Assembly: GCA_040771825.1 (NCBI GenBank)
Contig: JAXGZG010000001.1
Location: forward strand, 771,743 to 835,742
Origin: JAXGZG01 sp040771825
GTDB taxonomy: Bacteria > Bacillota > Sulfobacillia > Fermentithermobacillales > Fermentithermobacillaceae
DNA length: 64,000 nt
Direction of reading: 5' to 3'
Made by a program: the position numbers and the translations under genes. Of the stretch, positions 52,563-61,181 are shown piece by piece (position 1 is the stretch's first letter; each line of letters begins with the position of its first letter). Below the pieces are notes generated by a model. The model made no database searches. It was given only the letters and a program-made list of their open reading frames with translations, and was not told where the DNA came from.

Positions 52563-53501
52563 GTGGGTGCGATCGCATCTAGAGTCATTGTCACTGGCGG
52601 CGCGGGGTTCATTGGTTCCCACACGGTGGAACTCCTAGCCAGCCTCGGATTCGAGGTAACTATCGTAGATAACCTCTCATCGGGGCACTATGTGGCCAAA
52701 GGCTCTACTCTGGCGTTGGTGGATATCCTGTCCAAGGAACTAAGGTATGTGTTTGAAGAAGTGAAACCCAACTACGTGGTTCATCTGGCGGCACGCACTA
52801 GCGTCACCGAGTCTTCAGTAGACCCTGCAGGCTATTCTGAAACTAATGTGGCGGGAACAGTAAACGTTCTAGAAAACTGCATGCGATGGAACGTTGTCAA
52901 ATTCGTGTTGGCTTCGTCGGCTTCGGTATATGGCCCCTTCCAGGGCGGCCTGGTATCTGAGACCCACTCAACAGTCCCTGTGTCCTTCTACGGCTTTTAC
53001 AAGCTTGCGGCCGAACAATGCGTGCGCATGTTCACAGAAAAACACAACCTTCCCGCATCTATCCTCAGATATTCCAACGTGTTCGGGCCTAGGCAGGGAA
53101 TGTCCAAATCCCAAAGCGTAGTGACTTTGTTTGCCCAGGCCGCCCTGGACGGCTGCACGCCCACCGTCTACGGTTCCGGGCTTCAGACCAGGGATTTTGT
53201 CCACGTCCAAGATGTAGCCAGGGCCAACGTGAAAGCGCTCCTCTTCACAGGTTCCGAGACATTCAACGTGAGTACCGGCACGTCTACCTCTGTAAACCAG
53301 CTTCTGGACGTTGTATCCCAGGTCACGGGGCGAACACTCAAGCCCATCTTCGCACCGGAGCGAAACGGCGACCTGCAAGACAGCACGTTGGACAATTCCA
53401 AGATAAGAACCCTTCTAGGATGGTTGCCTGAAAAAAACCTGTGCCAGGGGGTGGCTGAGATAGTCCAGGAAGCCAGATCTGGGCAGCAGATGGTCGGGTA
53501 G
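52563..53501 (+). CDS. NAD-dependent nucleotide-sugar epimerase/dehydratase
   Basis: A 312-residue extended SDR: VTGGAGFIGSHTVELL (NAD loop), ASSASVYGP and FYGFYKLAAEQ (catalytic Tyr-x-x-x-Lys), ILRYSNVFGPRQG and DFVHVQDVARA. Closest to UDP-glucose/UDP-GlcNAc 4-epimerases and CDP-tyvelose/paratose epimerases, which cannot be told apart here. The GTG at 52563 has the ribosome site AGGAGG directly against it, which is unusual; no better in-frame ATG/GTG/TTG follows before the NAD loop. It opens the plus-strand half of the polysaccharide locus and is followed by a glycosyltransferase 21 bases on. Confidence 0.86.
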   Translation: MGAIASRVIVTGGAGFIGSHTVELLASLGFEVTIVDNLSSGHYVAKGSTLALVDILSKELRYVFEEVKPNYVVHLAARTSVTESSVDPAGYSETNVAGTVNVLENCMRWNVVKFVLASSASVYGPFQGGLVSETHSTVPVSFYGFYKLAAEQCVRMFTEKHNLPASILRYSNVFGPRQGMSKSQSVVTLFAQAALDGCTPTVYGSGLQTRDFVHVQDVARANVKALLFTGSETFNVSTGTSTSVNQLLDVVSQVTGRTLKPIFAPERNGDLQDSTLDNSKIRTLLGWLPEKNLCQGVAEIVQEARSGQQMVG

Positions 53502-53522
53502 GGCTCCCTGCGAGAACTTCCT

Positions 53523-54704
53523 GTGATGGCGCAGGGACGGTACTTGCCCAAGGAGGCGCGGCACACAAAGGGGAAAATCCTGTTTGTGGCATCAGTCTCT
53601 TTCCACCTAGAGAGGTTTCACGGGCCATTTATGAAGGCCCTTATGTCAGAAGGCTATCAAGTGCATGCCGCATCCAGCCCGTCCCCAGACCATCGTCTCG
53701 AGGACATGGGGGTCTCATTCTTCCCGGTGGATTTTCGCCGATCGCCATATTCATTTGGGCAGGTCAAAGCCTACATGCAAATCAGGCGTCTCATTGAGGC
53801 CCAACGGTACGACATGATACATACTCACACGCCTGCGGCTTCGTTCCTCACTAGGCTAGCCGCGTGGCGGACCTGCAAGTCACCTGTGTTGTACACTGCT
53901 CATGGGTTTCACTTCTATCGTGGAGCTCCTTTTTGGAACTGGGCTCTCTACTGGCCTGCGGAACTTCTGGCCGCCAAGTGGACCTCGGGCCTTATTGTTA
54001 TGAACTCGGAAGACTATGGCGGCGGTCTGCGGCTTGGATTCCAACCTGGCAGGTCTCTTTTCTTCGTCCACGGTGTGGGATGCGACCTTTCCCTGTCTGA
54101 TCCCAGACTCGCCCCGTCTGCCGCCATCCGGAAGTCTTTAGGAATCCCTCAGAATAGTGTGGTGGTCTCTTGCGTGGGAGAACTGAACGCTAACAAAAAC
54201 CATTCTTTCCTCCTAGATGCCTGGAAGGGCCTTGACCACAGGCGTAACAGAGCAGACCTTCTCATAGCAGGGGAAGGTCCCCTGGGTGAGTCCCTACGCC
54301 GAAGGGTGCGATCTGAAAATCTACCCAGAGTTCACTTTCTTGGATTTCGCCAAGACATACTCGAGATTCAGAGGGAATCAGATATATCGGTCCTTGTTTC
54401 GAAACGAGAAGGGCTGCCCAGAGCCATCATGGAAGCCATGGCCTGCGGTTTGCCGGTGATTGCCACGGACATTAGGGGAAACCGGGATCTGGTGTCCAAA
54501 GACAACGGGATTCTTGTGCCCCTGAGTGACGTTTCCTCCCTCACCGAAGCTCTTTCGTGTCTCATCTCTGATGAAGACCGAAGGCGTCAGCTGGGCGCCA
54601 AGGGACTAATCCGCATGAGTGAGTACGACTTGCCCAAGGTGGTCCAGGAGATGATGGAAATATACCGCAGGTTTCTGGTTAGGAAACCGGGAGAGCGCCA
54701 ATAG
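53523..54704 (+). CDS. GT4 family glycosyltransferase
   Basis: A 393-residue GT-B enzyme. ILFVASVSFHLERFHGPFMKAL and HTHTPAASFLTRLAAW are in the N-terminal acceptor domain; VSCVGELNANKNHSFLLDAW, LIAGEGPLGESL and KREGLPRAIMEAMACGLPVIATDIRGN are the nucleotide-sugar-binding motifs with the E-x7-E pattern. It transfers a sugar to the growing lipid-linked unit. The start is uncertain: GTG at 53523 or ATG at 53526, with no strong ribosome site. It shares orientation with the epimerase and ends in a perfect hairpin. Confidence 0.87.
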   Translation: MMAQGRYLPKEARHTKGKILFVASVSFHLERFHGPFMKALMSEGYQVHAASSPSPDHRLEDMGVSFFPVDFRRSPYSFGQVKAYMQIRRLIEAQRYDMIHTHTPAASFLTRLAAWRTCKSPVLYTAHGFHFYRGAPFWNWALYWPAELLAAKWTSGLIVMNSEDYGGGLRLGFQPGRSLFFVHGVGCDLSLSDPRLAPSAAIRKSLGIPQNSVVVSCVGELNANKNHSFLLDAWKGLDHRRNRADLLIAGEGPLGESLRRRVRSENLPRVHFLGFRQDILEIQRESDISVLVSKREGLPRAIMEAMACGLPVIATDIRGNRDLVSKDNGILVPLSDVSSLTEALSCLISDEDRRRQLGAKGLIRMSEYDLPKVVQEMMEIYRRFLVRKPGERQ

Positions 54705-54716
54705 CGTCTCCCGGTT
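54685..54716. terminator. hairpin at the end of the plus-strand polysaccharide genes
   Basis: AACCGGGAGA (54685-54694) and TCTCCCGGTT (54707-54716) are perfect 10-base arms spanning the GT4 stop codon. It lies between convergent genes and resembles the hairpin at the other end of the locus in position. No T-run follows. Confidence 0.5.
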
Positions 54717-54740
54717 CATATGGGAACCCAAACCCTGAAC

Positions 54741-55934
54741 TTATACTTTGATGGTCTGGTCCTTGAGGTTCTTGGGCCACTTGGTGACTATCTCAGGCGC
54801 GGTTTTGCCCACGATGACGGTGTCGTCGTGCCTAAACCCACCTACGCCGTAGATGTAGATTCCGGGTTCAGATGACCACACTTCGCCTTCTATGAGCGGC
54901 CTGTTATTGAAGGCCACATCCTCTGGGAACTCGTGGCCTGCGATTCCCAAACCGTGACCGGTCCTGTGCCGGATATACTGGCCAAATCCGGCCTTCTCGA
55001 TCTCTGCCTGAGCAGCCGCATCTATGGACGAAACCATATTCCCGGCAACCATCTGTTCAGCTGCTGCAATGCACGCCTTCTCGGCAGCCTCAAAGGCTCT
55101 TGCCTGAAGATCAGTGGCTTCGCCTACGATCCAGGTCCTCTCGTTCTCAATAGAATACCCGCAGAAGCTGCAGCACAGCATATCCACGATGACATGGCCT
55201 CTCTCGATGGTCATGTCGATATCCCCTCCGGTGCCGTGGGGTGAGCAGGAGTAGGGTCCGCTAAGGCTCAGACACCAGGGCACAAGGGAGTCGCCGGGGA
55301 AGAGTTTGGCGGCTTTGATGACCATTTGCTTGGCAACTTCCCGGTCGACCGCGGCGATAAGCTCGCCGGGCTTTGCCAGGTCCTTGAAGACTTCTTGAGC
55401 GTAATCGGTAATGACGGCTCCGATCCTGTACAACTCAAGCTCTTCGGCGCACTTTACGGTCCTCATTTCCACCATAAGGTTGGCTTCAGTCACCAAGTTG
55501 AGTTTGGGGAGCACGTTCAAGAGGGGTTTCACTGAAGCGGTTCCCGAGTCGAAAGCCAAGGTGCCGCGGTCGAGGCCGCGTTTTCTAAGCTGATAGGCCA
55601 AAAGATCAGTCCACTGCAACTTCGTGTAGTTTCGTACGGTCGAAGAGATGTGCTCGTGCCAGAAATACACATCGTCCACAGCCACGGTACCTCTCTCTTT
55701 GGAGAGCCTAATGTGGTTAGTGGAAAGCTCGTTCATCACCAAGAAAGGGTTGCCCTTCTTGGGAATAACGGCTGCCACGGGACGCTCCCAGGGAGCGACG
55801 TCCAGCTGGAACCCCGTGGTATAGTAGAAGTTGTCGGGAGTGAGGACTATGTACGCCTCGTACCCTTCTTTCTCTAGGAAACCTTTGATGCTTTCGTGCC
55901 TGCGCAGATACACGTCTCTCTTTAGAAAGTTCAT
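54741..55934 (-). CDS. M24-family (Xaa-Pro peptidase-like) protein, copy 2
   Basis: A 397-residue protein, collinear with the copy at 42664-43857 and sharing long identical blocks such as LTPDNFYY, VAPWERPVAAVIPK, MVAGNMVSSIDAAAQAEIEK, and IRHRTGHGLGIAGHEFPEDV. Here the first metal Asp is kept (VIVDMLCC), the second position is Glu (YSIENERT), His and Glu are kept (GHGLGIAGHE, SSEPGIYI), and the last is Asp (FRHDDTV). It may therefore be more active than copy 1. The ATG at 55934 follows AGAGGTGG and overlaps the symporter stop by ATGA, so an imported substrate is the likely target. Confidence 0.86.
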   Translation of the reverse strand: MNFLKRDVYLRRHESIKGFLEKEGYEAYIVLTPDNFYYTTGFQLDVAPWERPVAAVIPKKGNPFLVMNELSTNHIRLSKERGTVAVDDVYFWHEHISSTVRNYTKLQWTDLLAYQLRKRGLDRGTLAFDSGTASVKPLLNVLPKLNLVTEANLMVEMRTVKCAEELELYRIGAVITDYAQEVFKDLAKPGELIAAVDREVAKQMVIKAAKLFPGDSLVPWCLSLSGPYSCSPHGTGGDIDMTIERGHVIVDMLCCSFCGYSIENERTWIVGEATDLQARAFEAAEKACIAAAEQMVAGNMVSSIDAAAQAEIEKAGFGQYIRHRTGHGLGIAGHEFPEDVAFNNRPLIEGEVWSSEPGIYIYGVGGFRHDDTVIVGKTAPEIVTKWPKNLKDQTIKV

Positions 55935-57331
55935 GCTGCCACCTCTTTTTCAATTGAGTTTTGAGTTGCGAGGCTCACCAAGATGAGCGCCAACACCGCC
56001 GCCGGTACAGAGACTAGGACACTGTTGAAATCCATGGGTTTCGCTATCTCCCACCACAATGTGGTAACAACGCCGACGATCATGGATGATATGCCGCCTG
56101 CCTTGGTTACCTTTTTCCAGAAGAACACGGCCAAGATCGCCGGAGTCAGACCTGCGCCGTAGATGGTGTAGGCGTACATCTGGGCGGCCAAAATTGTCGG
56201 GAAGAACTGCAGCACCACAAATGCCAGCAAACCCAGAACCAGGCACATGACTCGGGTCATGAAGAATTTCTGTTTGTCAGTTGCCTTGGGGTTAATGTGC
56301 TGGACGTATATATCGTATGTCACGTTGGTGGCACAGGAGAGCAGGTACGAGTCTCCCGTGGTGATGATAAAGGCTGCCGAGGACGCTAAAAGCAATCCGC
56401 CCACGAACTGGGGCATTACCACAGTAGTTGAAATAAGAGCCATTCCTGGGTTTATGCCGGGGAATATGCCCCTTGCGGCAAAGGCAATGAGGGCAACGGT
56501 GGGACTGATGATGAGCAATCCAACGAGCCACCCGATCATGGCGGTCTTGCTCTCCTTGTTGCCCCTGGAAGCCGCAAGCCTTTGGTACATGTTTTGGTCA
56601 CCTATCTGCAAGACCACGCCTGGCAAAACAAACCCGGCCAGTTGAAGCCAAGTCTGGCCCCCTGTCAAGGTATTCATCGACGGGGGAACGCTGGAAGTGA
56701 GAGTGCCCCAGCCTCCAGCGGCCTTAATAGAGTAAGGGACCGCCAAGATGAGTCCTGCTAACATCATGACGGCGCTCAAAGCGTCGGTGAAAGCCACGGA
56801 CTTGAGACCACCTGCCATAGCCAAGAAGATCATGAGAGCCGCAGATAGTATAGTGCCCAATTCCACAGACATTCCGGTGGTCACGTTGAGCACAAAAGCC
56901 AAGCCTTTGTATTGATAGGAAGTGATGCCCACATAAGCCAGAAGCACGATGATGGCAGCTAGCACTCTGGCAGTTGGGCCGTATTTGGTTTCTAGAAGTT
57001 CTGCCACCGTGTATTTGCCGTGTTCCCTAACAGCAGGGGCTATGACGTACATGAGGTAGACTGCGAGAATGGTTACGGGGATGCCAACCATTGCGTTCCA
57101 CGGCCCAAACATGTAGGCCCTAGAGTTTCCGCCACCGGTTACAGTTCCACTACCACACCACGTAGCTATGAGAGTGCCAATCAACACGAAGGAACCTAGA
57201 TTCCGGCCCGCTAGGACGAAGTCATCGCTGGTCTTCAGACCTTTAGAATACCACATCCCGATCAACGTCATACCAACGGCGTAGATCCCAACATACCACA
57301 ACAACGCCGGACTATGAGGTACGGTCGACAT
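55931..57331 (-). CDS. sodium:solute symporter (SSS family)
   Basis: A 466-residue membrane protein with about 13 hydrophobic helices. DFVLAGRNLG near 36 and the GTVTGGGNSRAY segment near 62 are typical of the PutP/PanF family, as are the helix-8/9 blocks (QNMYQRLAASRG, SYLLSCATNVTYDIY). It should couple Na+ entry to uptake of an amino acid or similar organic solute. The ATG at 57331 has GGAGGGA about 10 bases upstream. It is coupled to the M24 copy 2 gene downstream, so the transported compound is probably the substrate of that enzyme. Confidence 0.9.
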   Translation of the reverse strand: MSTVPHSPALLWYVGIYAVGMTLIGMWYSKGLKTSDDFVLAGRNLGSFVLIGTLIATWCGSGTVTGGGNSRAYMFGPWNAMVGIPVTILAVYLMYVIAPAVREHGKYTVAELLETKYGPTARVLAAIIVLLAYVGITSYQYKGLAFVLNVTTGMSVELGTILSAALMIFLAMAGGLKSVAFTDALSAVMMLAGLILAVPYSIKAAGGWGTLTSSVPPSMNTLTGGQTWLQLAGFVLPGVVLQIGDQNMYQRLAASRGNKESKTAMIGWLVGLLIISPTVALIAFAARGIFPGINPGMALISTTVVMPQFVGGLLLASSAAFIITTGDSYLLSCATNVTYDIYVQHINPKATDKQKFFMTRVMCLVLGLLAFVVLQFFPTILAAQMYAYTIYGAGLTPAILAVFFWKKVTKAGGISSMIVGVVTTLWWEIAKPMDFNSVLVSVPAAVLALILVSLATQNSIEKEVAA

Positions 57332-57727
57332 GCCTTGCTATCCCTCCCTGAGTCATATGTTGTGTGTAGCGGCGATGGCCTTCGACCTTGTATCCCTCCT
57401 TCCCGCTGTGTCCGCCTGGCCTGTGTTGCTGTCAAGCGTTCCACTGGCCTCTTTTCACCCCATTGGCTCACTTCGTGATAGTCCTATATTTCCCTTTGTG
57501 GTCTTGCCACGAAGTCCTAGGAAACCTGTTGACGCACGGGTGGGCACTTCATGGTTTGTGCGCACGAGGTCTCGCGGCGGGTCAGGCCATGGCTTGACGA
57601 GACTGCAAGAGCGCTGATGACAGAGGGTAGGAAAATGCCTGCTGAACATCGAAGATCATGTCCATATGCACCGTTGCGGGCATGATGTTAGTCTGCATGA
57701 ATGCTATAGAAACGGGAGGCGCTATCG
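57332..57727. other. 396-base non-coding gap
   Basis: I see no supported gene here. It is the divergent control region of the symporter (-) and the ATC-hydrolase-like gene (+). An inverted repeat ACTTCGTG (57470-57477) / CACGAAGT (57508-57515) flanks an AT-rich stretch and might be an operator; its 30-base spacing also allows a long hairpin. Short open frames in it have no convincing ribosome sites. Confidence 0.6.
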
Positions 57728-58201
57728 ATGAATGGATTTCCCGAACCCATGGGCCAATGGGAACAGGATGTTTGGCTCATGGCGCAGCGAACCGCTTTGG
57801 TCTACATAGAGATGGCCAAGGAGCTCGTTGCAGCATTGGATGAGGAAAAAGGTAAGGAGGCCATCAAGCAGGCCATTTGGAGAGTAGGCACGAAGTGCGG
57901 TCACAAAGTTAGGGACGGCGTCTTGGGCAAGGGTCTTGAACTAGAGGCCGGCAACTATCAGACGGCTCCGGATTTGCCTTCCGTGGGCTGGCGAAAAGGT
58001 GACGGCAAAGTGACCTTCTGCCCATTGGCTGCCGTGTGGAAGGAGCTTGGTGAGGAGAAACTTGGCCGCATCTACTGCAACATCGATCCGGCCAAGTTCA
58101 ACGCCTACAATCCAGAACTGTGGTGCACTCACGATCGAAATGTTCTCGATGGAGACGATTGCTGCGTGATCAGAGTGCACCCAAAGACCGATTCTACGTA
58201 G
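57728..58201 (+). CDS. L-2-amino-thiazoline-4-carboxylate hydrolase-like protein
   Basis: A 157-residue protein of the ATC-hydrolase-like family. The conserved C-terminal half reads FCPLAAVWKELGEEKLGRIYCNIDPAKFNAYNP and ends DDCCVIRVHP, with the paired Cys typical of the family. Characterised members hydrolyse a cyclic thiazoline to S-carbamoyl-cysteine, but many relatives have unknown roles. The ATG at 57728 lies 8 bases after GGGAGG. It is a single gene, divergent from the symporter and convergent with sdpI. Confidence 0.75.
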   Translation: MNGFPEPMGQWEQDVWLMAQRTALVYIEMAKELVAALDEEKGKEAIKQAIWRVGTKCGHKVRDGVLGKGLELEAGNYQTAPDLPSVGWRKGDGKVTFCPLAAVWKELGEEKLGRIYCNIDPAKFNAYNPELWCTHDRNVLDGDDCCVIRVHPKTDST

Positions 58202-58293
58202 CTTTGGAGAGACCAAGGCCTTGATGCATAACGCATCTAGGGTTGCAGGTCGTCGACTCGTTACGCCTGGGCGGCACTTTCCCTTGGCTAGGG

Positions 58294-58671
58294 CTAAATA
58301 GTCTTGCCTTTCCCATCGGTATCAAAGCGCCGCCTCAGGGCAATCTCCGTTGGCAAGATGGGCAACGCAAGACAGATGCACTGGACAAGGGTAAGCGCGG
58401 TGGCCACACGAGTGAGTGTGGAATAGCCGCAGCGTAGTCCAATGGACCAAGCAACGATGGATATGACCCATATCGGTATCCCCGTCCACAGCCAGAGCGC
58501 AGCACAGTATTTGTGAGCGAAGTCCCATGTCTCGTGGCTTTTCATGGACCAGTCAGTGCGGTATCCATACAGACGGTTGATCGCCTTGGGCGGGTTTTGC
58601 CGCCAGACCAGGCCAAAAAGGACCATTGTGGCAGGGATAAGCGATAGCGTGATCAGTAGAAATACCGTCAT
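58294..58671 (-). CDS. SdpI family membrane protein
   Basis: A 125-residue membrane protein with three to four helices. NRLYGYRTDWSMKSHETWDFAHKYCAALWLWTG is the SdpI family signature. In Bacillus SdpI gives immunity to the toxin SdpC and signals to its repressor, but most homologues have unknown function. The ATG at 58671 follows AGGGGTGAA; the longer frame from 58752 has no ribosome site. No sdpC toxin is visible nearby. An AraC-family regulator lies upstream on the same strand. Confidence 0.82.
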   Translation of the reverse strand: MTVFLLITLSLIPATMVLFGLVWRQNPPKAINRLYGYRTDWSMKSHETWDFAHKYCAALWLWTGIPIWVISIVAWSIGLRCGYSTLTRVATALTLVQCICLALPILPTEIALRRRFDTDGKGKTI

Positions 58672-58782
58672 TTGTTCACCCCTATCAGAAGTACGCAGGA
58701 GCCCTCGCCCTTTGATATTTCGTGTCAAAGCTAAGGGATACCTCTTCGGCATGGCGCAAGAAACCCGGCTAGATCACCAACA

Positions 58783-58819
58783 GAAAACGTTACAGCCACC
58801 CTCCAAAGAAGGTGGCTGT
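58783..58819 (-). terminator. terminator after the AraC-type regulator
   Basis: On the minus strand perfect 9-base arms (58811-58819 and 58792-58800) around a 10-base loop are followed by a T-containing stretch (AACGTTTTC). It lies 38 bases after the regulator stop. Confidence 0.58.
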
Positions 58820-58856
58820 GACTCGATACAGGCGGACCCCATAACCTCTCGTCAGA

Positions 58857-59777
58857 TCACGGCGTGTGCTGCTTTGCGGGGTTTACTTCCCGCACCGGGC
58901 GCGCCTCGATGTAGCCGCGGTAGCCCCGGGGCTCAAGTTGGATGCGCGGCCCATCATCGTCTGCCCAGACGTAGCCATAAATCGTCGGATCGTAGCGGTC
59001 CATGAGTTCCCAAACCTCGCCAATGGCCTCCCCGAAGTTCTCGTCGTCATAAGGCGGCCCCTGAAAGACCATGAGTTTGTGAGGGGGCAACTCTATGAGT
59101 TCGAAGCTTCCGGGCGCGGGTTTGCTGTAGTCTAGGGGCAATTCCACGCCCTGCACGTACTTGGAGGTGCCCGGCGGGATCATCCCCTCTGGCAGCCACA
59201 TACCCACAGGTTCGTAAAGAGCCTCCTTTACGCTTGTAAGCACACCCCACGCATCGCAACCAACCTCTTCGCCGTAGGCAAAATAGTCTTCTGCTTTGAC
59301 GCCGCGCCTGATGAGCGCTTTTCTTCGCGGGCGTTCCACCACCTGGACAAAAACGCTGTCGAGCTTCCGTGCCATTTTCGTCTCCTCCTTATGAATGTGG
59401 CGGTAATATGGGAGCGCACCGTAGGGCAGAAACAGCCGTATGGCCGGCTTGTCCTTCGTATAGCGTAGCGGAGGGATCCCAAACTGCTTCGAAAACGCCT
59501 TGGTGAAGCCTTCGTGGGAGTCGAATACGAAATCGAACGCAACATCCAATACTCTGGCGCGTTCATCCCGAAGCACCATTGCCGCTGCGCTGAGTCTCCG
59601 GGCGCGCAGGTACTCAAAAGGCGCCTTGCCGGTGAGTTCCTTGAACAGCCGCGCGCAGTGCCACGGCGAATAGCCTGCGGCAAGAGAAAGCTGTTTTAGA
59701 GTGATAGGGTCGCGTAAATGCGTCTCTATGTAGTCCTGAATGCGCTGCACCGCCTCGGCTGCTTCCAAACGCTCCAC
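58857..59777 (-). CDS. AraC-family regulator with GyrI-like effector domain
   Basis: A 306-residue transcription factor. Residues 8-108 hold two helix-turn-helix motifs of the AraC type (TLKQLSLAAGYSPWHCARLFKELTGKAPFEYL, then LDVAFDFVFDSHEGFTKAFSKQFG). Residues about 135-300 form a GyrI-like/SOUL ligand-binding domain (VFVQVVERPRRKALIRRG, MVFQGPPYDDENFGEAIGEV). Related proteins such as Rob and BmrR-type regulators bind hydrophobic drugs. The GTG at 59777 follows AAGGCGGTGAG. It may regulate the adjacent sdpI-like gene; that is inference. Confidence 0.88.
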   Translation of the reverse strand: MERLEAAEAVQRIQDYIETHLRDPITLKQLSLAAGYSPWHCARLFKELTGKAPFEYLRARRLSAAAMVLRDERARVLDVAFDFVFDSHEGFTKAFSKQFGIPPLRYTKDKPAIRLFLPYGALPYYRHIHKEETKMARKLDSVFVQVVERPRRKALIRRGVKAEDYFAYGEEVGCDAWGVLTSVKEALYEPVGMWLPEGMIPPGTSKYVQGVELPLDYSKPAPGSFELIELPPHKLMVFQGPPYDDENFGEAIGEVWELMDRYDPTIYGYVWADDDGPRIQLEPRGYRGYIEARPVREVNPAKQHTP

Positions 59778-59939
59778 GATCTCACCGCCTTACAGAAAGG
59801 ATACCGCGCCGGAAAGGAAACTTCTTGAACGGGCTTGCGATGATGCTCAGGGTCCGCCGGGTGGCTGTGGCGCAGTGAGCATGTGTGTAGACAGAGCGTT
59901 TTCGCCTGCTAGAAGTCATGCTTGCCTTCGTAGGTCAAC

Positions 59940-60503
59940 TCAAAACATCCAATTCCAGCGCTTGCTCTCTTCCCTGTCCAACCACTGGCCAGTGTTGGTG
60001 AGATAGTACAACATGTTCTCGATCCCCACCATGTGGTCGTACTCTTCTCGCCTCACCAGATCGTACAAGGCTTTATCTGTTTCGGATTCCGCTTCGCGCC
60101 AGAGTTCGGTGTAGAAATCGTAACTGGCTTTCTCCAAGTCCACGGCTATTCTTAGAGCGGCCTCGTAGTCACTGGTGCTCTCGCTCCGCTCCCTAGTCAC
60201 ATCTCTACGAAAATGTCGCATCATTCTCTCTTCCAGAGGAATCGATCTGTTGCCGACCTTGACCGTACCATCCCACGTCCTGTCAAGAAGGCCTTTGAAC
60301 CAGTCCCGGTGACGTTCTTCGTCGCCGGCCATCTCAAGCAAAAAGGCTTTAAGCAGAGGGTCTTCGGCAGTCTCTGCCTGGGATAGGTAGGTGAGCCGCC
60401 CGTGTTCTTCCATTTCCACGGCTTTCTTGAGCACCTCAGCGGGTTTCACAAGTAGAGCCTCCTCGCTAGCGAAGTCTCGTGCAACGATTGCCTTTCTTCT
60501 CAC
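59940..60503 (-). CDS. ferritin-like di-iron protein
   Basis: A 187-residue four-helix protein of the rubrerythrin/ferritin-like type. Iron ligands fit the pattern E32/33, ExxH (62-65), E124, and ExxH (154-157), spaced as two helix pairs. It lacks the rubredoxin domain of classical rubrerythrin. Such proteins reduce peroxide or bind iron in anaerobes. The GTG at 60503 overlaps the preceding membrane-protein stop by GTGA, so it is third in an operon with a lipid kinase-like gene and a membrane protein. The N-terminal 20 residues are extra. Confidence 0.8.
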   Translation of the reverse strand: MRRKAIVARDFASEEALLVKPAEVLKKAVEMEEHGRLTYLSQAETAEDPLLKAFLLEMAGDEERHRDWFKGLLDRTWDGTVKVGNRSIPLEERMMRHFRRDVTRERSESTSDYEAALRIAVDLEKASYDFYTELWREAESETDKALYDLVRREEYDHMVGIENMLYYLTNTGQWLDREESKRWNWMF

Positions 60504-61180
60504 GATGCACCAAGTCCTCCCTCCCTATTCTCAGCAGGTGCCGGCTTTGGGGATGAGCGCCAGACGGTGCGCAACCCGTTCCATATCAAATAGCACGTGA
60601 CCGCGCCTGAGCCCAGCAAGTCCAGGTATCTGGTGACGTGAGAAGCCGGCGCTACCGCAACGGCCGAGAGTGCTGTGACCACAAAGAGGTCTACAGATGA
60701 TTTGGCGCGGTAAAGTACTTCCTGAGCCCCAATGACAGGGTCGGGCATCTCGCGCGTCATGCGTCGGTAGCGGACCCAGAATAGGGTGTTAGTCAGCAGG
60801 CCGAGTATGGCGATAATGAGCCCCAAGGTGGCTTTGCCAGCGGAGCTGCCAGACGACAAACGGAACATGGTGATCACCAGCATCATCAGGCCCGAACACA
60901 CCATGGCGCCACCGACGTACAGCTGGACAGAGCGCTCTAGCCTGGCGCGTTGCCCTTGGCTAATGCGGCTATCCCGCTGCAGTCTTCGGTAGATCCACCA
61001 CGATGCGAAGAGGACCACCAATTCGGCAGTTCTGCGGACAAAATCGGCGATTTGGGTAGTCGTCGGATTGGAGATGACTGCGAGGCCGGTCACGATCGGA
61101 CCGGGAGAGCTAAGTAAGAGCGCCATAAGCATCGTTCTCTCGGCCTTCAGGGGACTGCTTCTTGATCCGGCATCTAGCAT
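60500..61180 (-). CDS. predicted polytopic membrane protein
   Basis: A 226-residue protein with about five hydrophobic helices. The opening arrangement (LMALLLSSPGPIVTGL, then RRTAELVVLFASWWIYRRLQR) loosely resembles the first helices of cation diffusion facilitators, but the metal motifs (HxxxD, DxxxD) are absent, so I do not assign transport. The start ATG is one base after the upstream stop. Its operon partners are a lipid-kinase-like enzyme and a ferritin-like protein. Confidence 0.65.
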   Translation of the reverse strand: MLDAGSRSSPLKAERTMLMALLLSSPGPIVTGLAVISNPTTTQIADFVRRTAELVVLFASWWIYRRLQRDSRISQGQRARLERSVQLYVGGAMVCSGLMMLVITMFRLSSGSSAGKATLGLIIAILGLLTNTLFWVRYRRMTREMPDPVIGAQEVLYRAKSSVDLFVVTALSAVAVAPASHVTRYLDLLGSGAVTCYLIWNGLRTVWRSSPKPAPAENREGGLGAS

Positions 61181-61181
61181 G

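Noticed and set aside
42664..55934. Composite transposon or genomic island bounded by the M24 copies
   Set aside because: No transposase, integrase, target-site duplication or tRNA end was seen. The paralogues are genes rather than insertion elements.
60500..61180. Assignment of the membrane protein as a cation diffusion facilitator
   Set aside because: Only the first two helices resemble the family; the metal-binding HxxxD/DxxxD motifs are missing and the length is short.
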